Below, in pieces: positions 22,310 through 32,278 of a stretch of 64,000 nt of DNA. A program made the translations under genes and the position numbers. The stretch is from Streblospio benedicti. Lineage: Eukaryota; Annelida; Polychaeta; Spionida; Spionidae. The stretch spans positions 31,965,420 through 32,029,419 of the forward strand of contig CM032669.1 of the NCBI GenBank assembly GCA_019095985.1. The letters run 5' to 3'. The notes below the pieces were generated by a model, which made no database searches, had not been told where the DNA came from, and saw only the letters and a list, made by a program, of their open reading frames with translations. Every line of letters starts with the position of its first letter. Within the stretch, counting starts at the first letter, position 1.

Positions 22310-23980
22310 TCTTATCTGTTATGTGCTTCTTCACAACATTTCACATGCATTGAACTGTTTTCGCGAACTGTCTCTATCTTCATACAGGCTAGCATATCTT
22401 CTAGCTCTGTCATGTATGGTTTTGACATGTGTGTGATGAGACGTAATAACAGAACGAACGAGTAATCTTTATCCAGTTTATTGACTGATACTGAGAAGCT
22501 GTCTTGAGCTTATATACCAGCCACCAGCATACCAGTGTGTGTGGGTGGTAGGCGGAGCCGGAAGCAGGGACTTCCGGCGATGCCTATGAGTCTAATCTGA
22601 CTCAGCACTTTTGTAATATGACAGCTCATCAACGCGTTTCTGCTGGGCCGCAGGCTGATATTTTGCTGACACACGCTGTTCATCTTCACTATCAGATAAC
22701 ATTGTGACCACCTGTGAAAACTTAACCACCTTCATGATATCAAGTGGGGTACTGAGGCAGAGGTGTTCAGTATAACACCACAGGTTGGTAAGTAAGGTAC
22801 TTTATAACACAATGACCCCTTATGTTGACTTTTGCAATGACTAAAGAGGTGAGCAAGAGACCAAACTAAGGGTTCTGTTCATCAGCTGTAACAATGGTCT
22901 ATTATCAAGTTTACTTACTGATGTTTTTATAGTACACTTGGAGCAGGGTGAGAAGCATCCGAGGCACTTCATGTACATGCTCTTTAAATGAAGATCTCAG
23001 CCAATTCATTGGTGATTTGGCATCTAAGGGTCTAGTCCTTTCATTGTAAAGTCATGAGAGTCAGACTGGGATCAGGACAATAAACCACCAAATTTGCATT
23101 TACATTTCTTTCTCCTGCCTTTGTGCCCGCCTCTGGTATGTAGGCAATCGTCTAACCAGACAAGACTAATTCCTCTTAGCAATTGCTGAGCGGTAGCTCG
23201 ACTCTCCCCCCATCATGACAGATCTCATGGAGTGTAACTTGAATATAAAGCTCCCGCAGGTGTCCCTGTGTTTTGAGTTTAGTTTTGGGTGAGGATTATC
23301 CAATATAATACTGATGCTCGAGTGTTTCAGGTTCGATCGACAGACTATTTTGGTGACATGTATCCAACATTTGTTAGAGATAGAGTAGTCTATATATTTT
23401 CAGTGAACAGCACAAAATTTTCTAGTGTTTCCAGTTCATCTCGTCATAACAGGCACTGATCACATCGTGGGAGCCTGAGATTAGAGTGGCACTTAAAGGG
23501 TATTGTTGAACCAATAGTAGAGCCTGCACTTGGCATGTGCAACTCACAAACAAAAGTATGTGCTACTTTGTTAGCACTCACATGGTTACTGATGATTTTT
23601 ATTTCCATTATTTTCTATATCTATAGAAAATCATGGTTATTGTCAAATCCTCTGCAAGAAGGATAATCTAAGCATATGTAGGCCAATGACTCACAATAGC
23701 ATATTGTTTACAAGGAATGTATCACATGATATTATTTGCCTGCTTTGTACGTTGTGGGAAATATCAATATAGCATGGATAATTAGTGGGAAATCAACCAA
23801 AAACCTTGCCCTCCATTTTGCCTATGTTTCTGTACCCGTGCAAACTTCACACTGATAAGTCAGAATTATAATCTTCCAACTGCTTTGTTCATCATTATGG
23901 GTATTATTAGGCTTAATCATCAATGGCTTTAAACGCTACTTTCGAGGCAATAAATTAGAAAGTACCTATGTAGCTTTCAA
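22310..23980. other. Spacer with one short open frame, no supported gene
   Basis: A minus-strand peptide MLSDSEDEQRVSAKYQPA begins at about 22703 behind an acceptor-like TTTTCACAG and ends after 36 codons; too short to call. A TATATA-containing stretch at about 22512 could be promoter-like. 23622-23641 is a 20-base AT palindrome. Nothing else seen. Confidence 0.35.
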
Positions 23981-23984
23981 ACTT

Positions 23985-24260
23985 TCACAAGGTTTTCCTC
24001 AGTCTGCCCCCAATCCGCCTATTTGTCACAAGATCATGATGTATGGTTTTCGGGAGGATGTTGTTGTATAGACCACCCAGTTTGAGGTGGGGTTTGAGGC
24101 GACAGATGTATACTGCCTCACAGATCTTCAATTCAAAGGTGGTGGCCTCACCATCCAGGATCTTGACATTGTCCAAGTTGATGTCTATTTGTCTGATTGG
24201 TGGAGGTGGATTGATACATGTGATGAATTGCTACTTGGTTTCCTGGGATCAGCTCTATAG
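23985..24260 (-). mobile_element. Penelope-like remnant 3 (endonuclease C-terminus)
   Basis: Minus strand: DINLDNVKILDGEATTFELK, ICEAVYICRLKPHLKLGGLY, NNILPKTIHHDLV. This matches the end of the GIY-YIG domain of Penelope-like elements (DRE..F..KI.EA..I...KP.LN..GG.Y.L). Only about 80 codons remain. No inverted arms are visible, unlike the other two remnants. Confidence 0.65.
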
Positions 24261-24267
24261 TCACCCG

Positions 24268-24363
24268 TCTCATAGGTCCCCCATCTAATTGGTACCCCGT
24301 GCGATTGGTCCCCCATCTCATTGGTCCTCCGTCTCATTGGTCCCACGTCTCATTGCCCTCCCT
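24268..24363. repeat. 16-bp minisatellite, six units
   Basis: Six consecutive 16-base units of the form TCTCATTGGTCCCCCA with 1-4 changes each, and a weaker seventh unit just before. Followed by a poly-C tract at about 24364-24376. Confidence 0.9.
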
Positions 24364-24545
24364 CCCCCCCCCCCCACAATCATATTGATCTTATTGGGAT
24401 ACTATTATAAGATTTCAGGTGTGGATCTAATGTACGTGTCGAGGAGAGCTATGTGTGAAGAGGGTTAAGTGTCTTCTCCCGCCAGTTTGGTAAATTTCTC
24501 AAGTCCCATTCGTTGTTTTGTTTCTACATTTCTCAAATCTTGCAC

Positions 24546-25562
24546 TCAACCTGAAATACGTGATACTACGTCAGATATCTGGCTAACAATATTCTTGTTT
24601 TGCTCTATATTATCCATCTCAGAATACACCCCTACAAGCGTTTCTAGACTCTTGACATGTGACAGTTCTTTTTCAAGACATTCTTGAATATCTTTAAGAC
24701 GTGGCTCCTCATACCCAAAAAGATCAATATCTCCATGTGTTGTGTTCAGACCCTGTGCAACCTTTTTAACATCTACACTCAACACAAATGAAGTATTATT
24801 TTCTCCACTACGCATAGCTATCGCTTCTCTGATAATCCCAGGTTCTAACTGAGACGGAATACATGTAGCAGCATCTTGGGTGCTATCATTGAATTTGAGA
24901 AGGGTGTAGGTGCTTGGAACAGCAAAGTTGATATTAGATTTATGGGGTTCAAAATCCCCCCTAGAATCAGGGTTTGATATAAGCTCACCCTCATTTTTCA
25001 CACCGGACATGAACCGTATGAATTGTCCATGGAAAAGACAATACCCAACAAACCAAAAGCGTTTGCTTTCCTCAGAAGATTCCATGTCAGTTGTGGATTG
25101 ACATGAATACCACCTGACGACCTCAAGGAATAATTTAAGTGCAATATTGTCGAGTGGGAATCTACCTTCTGAAACTTGTTGCATGAAATTGATAAAGTCA
25201 TGTAGAACCCTGTGATCATGCAGCTGTTCTATCACAAGTGGTAGCAGTTGTTGTGCTTTTAGCAAAGTAGTGTGGAGCTGTTGTTTTTCCAAATCAAAAA
25301 ATTGTTTTTTCACATACTTTTTTCTGCCAGGCTTTTTAGGTGCACTTGGGTCTTGTGGCTCTAGTTTCTGGTGTGTTGGTGTTTCTGATGGAAATGTGAG
25401 ACCTTTGGTGAATCCAGTATCTAAATTACAATTCGTATTGAATTCAGGGGCTGAATCATAAGCAGCATCTTCAATAAACGTAAGATCCAGATGCACGCTC
25501 CTTCGCTTTACCCTATGGGATGAGAACAGGTAGCGTGGCCTTCTTTTTGACGCCCTCCCCAT
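24546..25562 (-). CDS. Unrecognised 338-residue protein, intact frame
   Basis: The longest unbroken frame outside the retroelement blocks. It starts MGRASKRRPRYLFSSHRVKR (basic), has a disordered Pro/Lys segment at about 60-90 (APKKPGRKKYVKKQ), then a folded-looking region: about 95-160 helical (TLLKAQQLLPLVIEQLHDH, LHDFINFMQQVSEGRFPLDN), about 165-200 with aromatic motifs (LFLEVVRWYSC, KRFWFVGYCLFHGQFIRFMSG), about 215-240 (NINFAVPSTYTLLKF), about 275-310 (SFVLSVDVKKVAQGL, HGDIDLFGYEEPRL), and a helical C-terminus. The D-containing strand followed by GDIDLFG loosely recalls the first catalytic region of DDE transposases, but this is speculation. An acceptor-like TATTTTAG sits 6 bases before the ATG and a donor-like CAG/GTTGAG near the end, so it may be one exon of a longer gene. 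I cannot name it; it could be a multicopy invertebrate family or transposase-derived. Confidence 0.6.
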   Translation of the reverse strand: MGRASKRRPRYLFSSHRVKRRSVHLDLTFIEDAAYDSAPEFNTNCNLDTGFTKGLTFPSETPTHQKLEPQDPSAPKKPGRKKYVKKQFFDLEKQQLHTTLLKAQQLLPLVIEQLHDHRVLHDFINFMQQVSEGRFPLDNIALKLFLEVVRWYSCQSTTDMESSEESKRFWFVGYCLFHGQFIRFMSGVKNEGELISNPDSRGDFEPHKSNINFAVPSTYTLLKFNDSTQDAATCIPSQLEPGIIREAIAMRSGENNTSFVLSVDVKKVAQGLNTTHGDIDLFGYEEPRLKDIQECLEKELSHVKSLETLVGVYSEMDNIEQNKNIVSQISDVVSRISG

Positions 25563-25731
25563 ATCAGTCTAAAATAGATGGAACTGTAACTAAATACATG
25601 TATGTTATGCAGAAGCAATACCATGCATTTGACTCGTGCAGGGTATGAATATATTGAGAAAAGTTCTAGGCCTGAAGGACCTGCAAGTAAATCCAAAAGT
25701 ATAAAATATACAATAAATAAAACATTTACAA

Positions 25732-26294
25732 GATACTGTAGCAGCCTTTGTGGAACAACCATATATTCCTTTGTTCTTTAACTTGTTGATTTTGTTTGTA
25801 TTGATAATGTTTTGATACATATTACACACAGCTGAACTCTCAAGTAAACTGACCATGTGGTCACTATTTGAAAGAGCAGCTACATCCTGCATATCAAACA
25901 TGCATACTAAAGATAATGCATGGCATATTAACAAAGAAACTATAACGTCCCCCGCTGATACTGTAGCAGCCGTTGCGGAAAAACAATATATTCCTCTGTT
26001 CTTTACTTGTTTGCATTGACAATGACCTGATAGCTATTACACACACCTGAACTATCCAACTAAACTGACCATGTGGTCACTATTTGAAAGAGCAGCTACA
26101 GCCTGCATATCAAACATGCATGCTAAAGATACTGCATGGCATATTAACAATGAAACTATAACGTCCCCTGCTGATACTGTAGCAGCCGTTGCGAAAAAAT
26201 ATATATTCCTCTGTTCTTTAATTTGTTAATTTTGTTTGCATTGGTAATGACCTGGATTACCTATTACACACACCTGAACTATCCAACTAAACTT
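25732..26294. repeat. Tandem repeat, about 220-bp units 1, 2 and first half of 3
   Basis: Units start at GATACTGTAGCAGCC: 25732-25956, 25957-26172 and 26173 onward. Each contains the near-palindrome GACCATGTGGTC followed by ACTATTTGAAAGAGCAGCT and ends CTATAACGTCCCC. The third unit is split at about 26294 by a LINE and resumes at 27391. Confidence 0.9.
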
Positions 26295-27390
26295 ACTTCT
26301 TCTTCTTCTTACTTCTCCCTGATCATCCCCTCCTTCATAGGAGCTGTTGTTGTAGGTTGTGGGTTATTGTTAGCATCAATTATTAACATCAGTTCTTTAA
26401 CCAGGCAGATCTCTTTGCACTAAGTGCAAAAAGAAGGTCTCTAGTAACTTCCTCGATTTTTTTTATATCTGCATTAGGGTAGTACTTCACCAAATTCCTT
26501 GAATCTAGGAGGTATTCTGTGCAGATTGTCGAGTGATTGAACAGTCTTTGTAATGCAGCTTTGTATTTTGCCCTTGTTGGCTCTAAGGCTGGACATAGCT
26601 CTATGAAATGTTTGGTGTCCTCAGGGCCAAGTTGACAAAGTGGGCAGGTTTCATCTGTCCTCTTCTTCATCCGAAATCTTGCTTGATATAGAGGGAACGT
26701 GTTGGTGAGAAGCTGCAGCTTGACATTGGCTCGTGTCACTTGCCTAGAATTCCTGACATGAAGGGTAGATGGATGTGGTGACCTTTGAAACTGCTTATTG
26801 AGAAATGTGAGAGTAGATTTTTCTTCGGCTAACTGTTTAATGTATTGTGATGCTTCCCTCAGGACCGCCTGCTTGGTCATCGATCTCCATGAGGATTTTG
26901 AGGGAGCACTTACGAAGAGATCTGTTATGCTTGGAAGTTGGTATTTTTGCAATTTTTCTTTGAATATTATGACGAGGCTGTTGGACTTGTCAGTCTTAAT
27001 CACATACTGCCTAAGAATGATGTCTCGTACATGGTCGGTGGTAATAAGACTGTGGATGAAATTCAGAGTCTTAAGATCTATTTGATATTCAATGGGAAGT
27101 TGGCCTGAGAGAATATAGAGAGCCGGAATGGCTGTCCACTTTGACAGTCCTAGTAGGCTTCTCAAAGCGTATCTGTGAAACTTCTCCAACTTGTTGATGG
27201 CCGTGTCCGGGATTCGTATGGCTTCGAGTCCATATAAGGCCCTGGGGATGGTGTATGCATTATAAATTCTCGTGGACGTTTTCACTGGTAGGCCATTTAG
27301 GCCATGTAGCCCTGAACCCATCATGGAGTAGAAGGCCTTTCTTGCAGTAGAAACACAATCTTCTATGGCAGCATGAGGGCAGTGACCAGT
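26295..27390 (-). mobile_element. LINE fragment, family A copy 4, inserted in the tandem repeat
   Basis: 5'-truncated minus-strand insertion of about 1.1 kb. It encodes AIEDCVSTARKAFYSMMGSG, HGLNGLPVKTSTRIYNAY, IPRALYGLEAIRIPD, AIPALYILSGQLPIEYQI and the Cys/His knuckle ETCPLCQLGPEDTKHFIEL with CPALEPTRAKY. The frame is open from inside the tandem repeat (27480) to 26389, so its first 33 or so codons are not LINE. The 3' end on the left is an (AAG)n-type tail (TTCTTCTTCTTC on the plus strand, 26297-26310). Least decayed of the four family A copies. Confidence 0.88.
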
Positions 27391-27490
27391 GACCATGTGG
27401 TCACTATTTGAAAGAGCAGCTAGAGCCTGCATATCAAGCATACATACTAAAGATAGTGGCATATTGAAAAAAGAAACCATAACGTCCCCT
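27391..27490. repeat. Tandem repeat unit 3, second half
   Basis: Begins GACCATGTGGTCACTATTT, exactly where unit 3 was cut, and ends ATAACGTCCCC as units 1 and 2 do. Confidence 0.88.
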
Positions 27491-29040
27491 CTTCAAGTAC
27501 AGATGCAACACTGTGTTTATTAATTGGTATATATAGAAGAAAACTAGAATTACCACAAAGCATTAAGCTTTAACATTTCACAGACTAAATCATCATACAC
27601 TCTTGATATTGCAATATGCAAGTCCTCACAAGCTCTTTTTTCATGATTTTCAACTCCTCACGAAAACTGTTGATTGTCATTTCTGTAGGATTTGGAGACT
27701 TTACACAATATAGAAGTTAATAATGTAGATGCAATGCATAAGGTAGTTTTCAGTCAAGTATAAGCTACATGCCTGACCCAACCTAGGGCTTAACAAAGCA
27801 ATATAAGGCAAAATATCACTCATTTTCGGACAGTTGACAGCCATACAGTAGAACGAGGGTCTTCAACTATTGCAGACTTAGCAGCAGAAACCAGCCCATG
27901 TCAGTGGAAATAAATCGCATCAGTATGTGCAGATGTATTCTTATAGTGCATGGAGGACACAAATTGTGCTCAGAAATGATTTTTAGCCAGTTTACAGTGG
28001 AAATTCCAAACCGCCGATTTCAAAAGTAAACAATTTCCTCACAAAAGCTCTTGATTTCCTCACAAAATCTGCTTATAACTCACATTAACTGGAGATTGAT
28101 TGAACACCGTGAAACTATACAAAAATAGTATCAATCTGTAAAAGTTAACCATGATAAGATGACTTAACAATTTTGATAACTTGACTATCAAAACACTAAC
28201 AATATCAAAATCTCAAGCAAAAGATCTTACAAGACTGAAAACAGTATCAATCCGTAACAGTTAAATCATAAAAATGACTGAACAAATAAGTCAGTAATAT
28301 CTCTACTATTTATCACCTCTATAATCCTGAGTAAGTGAAACTTTGTATAAGAACTAACATCTACACTATCCTACCAGAACACTTAAAAACATATATTCTA
28401 TATATTACTCTATAACCCTGAGTAAGTGAAAACTTTTGCATAAAAATTAACAACTACACTATCCATAATACAACTGGCCAGAACACTTAAATGCTGACTA
28501 CAACTCGCATCTACTTAATACTGAATATGAGTAAAAACCTATCATATGAAAATAATAACTTCAAATATCACAGTGTCTTTGGCCACTTAAATCATATCTC
28601 AGAGATATTCACTCCAGCTAGTAACTAAATACTAACTTACAAAACAAGTTACTTGAAAAATAAACATATATAAAATAATAATACATCATCTAAGTCATTT
28701 TCATCATATCAGTGAAGTCACCTGTCCATAATGCAAACACACCATAGCACCACAAATGCCAGTCGGTCATAGATCACATAACATACCAAAAAATATCTTA
28801 GCACCACAAATACCAGTCAGATCACTTATATATTACATATCATAACATAGTTTGGCAAAATATCTAAACAATATACTTGTCAATCGCATAAAAATATTTA
28901 ATATCAACAGTGTCTTATATCACAATGTTCACCATCGTGATAATACAAGTTCATTTTCACTGTCTTTTATATCACAATATTCGCCATCGTGATAACACAA
29001 GTTCATTTTCACTGTCTTTTATCAAAAATCACAGCTGTAG
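27491..29040. other. AT-rich region with small internal duplications
   Basis: No gene. Local direct repeats: about 28317-28385 with 28418-28495 (CTGAGTAAGTGAAA, ACTACACTATCC, AGAACACTTAAA); a TAGCACCACAAAT...CCAGTC pair at about 28745 and 28800; and a 58-bp pair at about 28913-29022 (CACCATCGTGATAA, CAAGTTCATTTTCACTGTC). Confidence 0.6.
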
Positions 29041-29047
29041 TCTAAAC

Positions 29048-29979
29048 CATCTTCTTGGCCTTGTTTAGTAATTTAGCATAATCAAGCCCATTGCCGAGCT
29101 TCTTTACGTCTGCTGGCAACAGGTTGTCGCCAATAACGACGGGGGCTGTTATCTGCTGGGATATTATATCTCGGGCTGCTTGTTGAGGAAATTCTTCCTC
29201 GGCACATACGCGGCGGTACTATGTACCATCACGGATCCGTCCGCGAACTTAATTTCGATTTTGTTCAAATGAGATAACACGGCTGCCTCATTGTCCGGTC
29301 TGGGGTGCAGGGAGGAATCCATCGGGCTAACGGATATGTCAGGTGCACTTCCCAAATCACTTTCATCACTGCTACTTGACATTCCCAAAGAGTTCAACCG
29401 GATCGTGTTTTGACGGTCATCTGACCCGGCCGCTTCTGCAAGTTTCTTTTTCTGAATAGCAACTTGTTCTTTTCCTTCGCTCTGGTTGTTCAATCTTTGA
29501 CTTTGGACGATATTCTTGGCGTCCCTGGGATCCATGGGACTGCGGCTTCGGCTGCACTTCGTGCTTAAGGCAATAACGTTGCTGGTTTCTCTCCCACGAG
29601 TGGTCGAGCCCAAGGTGTTGCGGATGGTCACGGGGGGCCTCACGATTCGTCTGGGCGCATGGGGTACTTCTGGCATGGTAGGCTTTCTTGTGGGCGCCTC
29701 ATCCGTAATTTCAATCTTTACGTCCTCAAGTTGGAACCTCGTTGTGTGCTTTACTCGCACATGCTCATTGAATAATCTTTCCCCATCGGTGTCAAATGCA
29801 CCACATCTTTTACTGGGGGAGACAAAGAATTGGATTCCATGATCTACTTACCTGTGACGTTTAAGTTCATTTTTGTTCCTACCCTCCATGCCACACTCGT
29901 AGCACACCAAATGTGCATAATCCTTGTGAAATGCCATCATTTCAACCTGTTTTATCCTCTCAAAGTCTCTCTTCTGCAT
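29048..29979 (-). CDS. Small zinc-finger protein gene with a 39-nt intron, one frame break
   Basis: ATG at 29979 gives MQKRDFERIKQVEMMAFHKD then YAHLVCYECGMEGRNKNELK, a CxxC...H finger. A donor CACAG/GTAAGTAG (29852/29851) and acceptor CTCCCCCAG (29813) bound a 39-base intron; joined, the text continues RHSKRCGAFDTDGERLFNEH and VRVKHTTRFQLEDVK, completing a Cys/His pattern, which supports the splice. The rest is low-complexity (MDPRDAKNIVQSQRL, SLGMSSSSDESDLGSAP). Near 29210 the frame must change to reach the conserved-looking end CAEEEFPQQAARDIISQQ, LLPADVKKLGNGLDYAKL and the stop at 29048; this may be an error or a lesion. Function unknown. It lies directly 3' of a Gypsy pol relic on the same strand, so an element-borne ORF is the alternative. 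Confidence 0.5.
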
Positions 29980-30179
29980 AACAAACTGCGCAATTCAACA
30001 AACTAATTAATATTCCGCGGGAGTGATCACGTGACGTGCGGTTATCGTTTTGAATGATGGTTCCTCTTTTCTTGGACGAACCAGTCAAATGTGCATAGTC
30101 CATGGGGCAAAAATTTTTTTTGTGCATTTCTATTTTTCTTTTTTTTCCTTACAACTACTTACGTTATTGCATGTAAACT

Positions 30180-32168
30180 GACCAGCAACACACTACAGGG
30201 CATAATCCACCAGCTTCATTGGCGGTTTACAAGATCTTCGACTTCTTCTAAGTGACTGGGTGTCCTCCTCCGATTCCATCTGAGGCTTAGGTTTGGGCAT
30301 GTGTAGGGGTATTGGTTCTGCATTTGTACTTTCTTCAGCAAGACTTAATACATCATTTCCAGTCTGATGATCTGATGAGCTTATAACACCAGTTGATTCT
30401 GAGCAGGAACTAGAGGATCTGCACTGCTCTGGGATGCCTCCAAGATGAGGTTTGAGATGATCTATGTGTACCATCAAGGGAGAATCTCCTGGGGTCAGCT
30501 TGATTTGGCAGTTGACTTCGGTTGGACAGCTTATCACCTTGCACACCCCTAGCCATCTTTTCCCAAGTTTCTGGTTGGTCGATGGTGGGTACCATCTCCA
30601 TACATATTGACCAGGAAAGTAGGATGTTTGTCGACAGGTCTTATCATACCTGGCCTTTTGGTGTACCGCAGCCTTGGTCATGTTTTTCTTAGCAAAGGTA
30701 TATGCCATCTTACGTGATTGCCTCAACCACTCTATGTACTCAATAGGACATCTCTGCATTTTCTTCACCGGGGGGGGGTGACCCATACATGCGATCCACT
30801 GGCATTCGCATTTCCTCCCCATAAACCATCAACCTAGGGGACAGGCCAGTACTTTCTTGATGGGTTGAATTATAGACCATCACCACATAGGGTAACAGTT
30901 CATCCCAGTTGTCTCGATTCTCATTGCACATAGTTTTCAACATTTGCTGCATTGTTTTATTCCATCTCTCACAGAGCCCATCTGATTTCGGTTTGTAGGG
31001 TGTGGTGCGTGTTTTCAGGATCCCGAAAGTTTTGCACAGTTCTTTGAACAAGTTACTCTCAAAGTTCTTCCCTTGATCTGAATGAATTTCTTCCGGGATT
31101 CCAAATGTGGTAAAAGATATAGAGGCCAACACATCCGCAACTGATTGAGCTGTTTGGTCCTCCAATTCATACGCTTGAATCCACTTGGTGAAGTCGTCTG
31201 TTACAGACAATATATACTGATTCCCCCTTCCACTTGTGGCCATTAGTCCAACAATATCAATGGCAATGCTGTCCAGAAATCCAGTCACGGAGTCCTGTAT
31301 CAGCTTGGCACGATGTAGAAGTCCTGGTTTAACGCTGGCACATTATTGACAGACTTTGATCCATCGGGTGATATCCTGGCCAATAGAATCTTTGTTTAAC
31401 AGCAGCAGTAGTTCTGGTAATCCCCAGATGGCCCGCATAAGGGGCTGAATGAAGCAGCTTAAAAATTTCATTCCTTATTTTTTCTGGTGCAATCAACTGA
31501 TGATGTACTGTGTTATCTAATGTTAGTCGATTTTCACGGTACACAGATGCCATCCAGGATAAACAGAGAGGTCCAATGGGCACACATAGAGCGGATTGCC
31601 TGGCTACTGTTCCGCAGAATATCTCTTGTTGGTTTTTCTTGAAGGGTCGACTTCCATTCCCTCACCCGGTCTATATCTTCATCCTCCATCTGCATCTCTC
31701 TTAGCTCATCATTTGTCCAGCCTTGTATCCAAGAAGATATGTTTTCTATTTCATTACTGTCTACAGAAGTTACAGGGCAGCAACTCTCGCTGGCTGTATG
31801 CTGTAGAATCAAAGATGAAAGCTCCTGTGTCACACTATCCTGTTCCTTCTTCACTGTTGGCTTCTCTATGTTGGGTGCTGAGCAGTCATTGCATTCTTGC
31901 CTTTTACGCTGTCTCCGGAAACTTCCTCCGAACTGTCTTTATAACCCGTCACAATTTCCATGCAAAATTCGATCATGGCCCACCACACCTTCAATGTCCT
32001 TGAAGTTCATAAGCCATCTCAAACTGCTGTGGTCTGTGCGAATAGTAAATTTCTTCCCCAGTAAATAATGCTTGAAGTGCTGGACAAATTCGCACACAGC
32101 TAATGCTTCCCGGTATGTTGCACAGTATGCTCTTTGTGAACTTGACAAAGTCTTGCTGGCATAAACTA
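30180..32168 (-). mobile_element. Ty3/Gypsy LTR-retrotransposon relic (RNase H and integrase)
   Basis: Minus-strand fossil of Gypsy pol. Parts in order: RNase H C-terminal region (YREALAVCEFVQHFKHYLL, TDHSSLRWL; about 32148-31990), integrase N-terminal His/Cys zinc region (HSAPYAGHLGITR), integrase core with DDE surroundings (IAIDIVGL, HSDQGKNF, SDGLCERWN; 31288-30740) and a GPY/F-like C-terminal module (RWLGVCKVISCP; 30822-30193) with an acidic, Ser-rich tail. Protease and most of RT are absent, and no flanking LTR is recognised. Broken, with about five breaks; moderately old. Confidence 0.88.
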
Positions 32169-32278
32169 TAGGTAAAATAAAAGAAATTTTACGTTAATAC
32201 TATACATAATAATATAATTGCTTATTGAGAGATACAGTACAATAACTAGAGGGCTACTCTTTGAAGCAGTTTAAAAAA

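Noticed and set aside
23290-23340. B-box-like GGTTCGATCGA suggesting a tRNA or SINE
   Set aside because: No A-box at the right distance and no clover-leaf pairing.
23622-23641. AT-rich perfect palindrome
   Set aside because: A single 20-base AT palindrome in AT-rich DNA is expected by chance and has no supporting context.
24268-24363. CRISPR-like short regular repeats
   Set aside because: The 16-base units are contiguous with no spacers, and the setting is an animal genome; it is a minisatellite.
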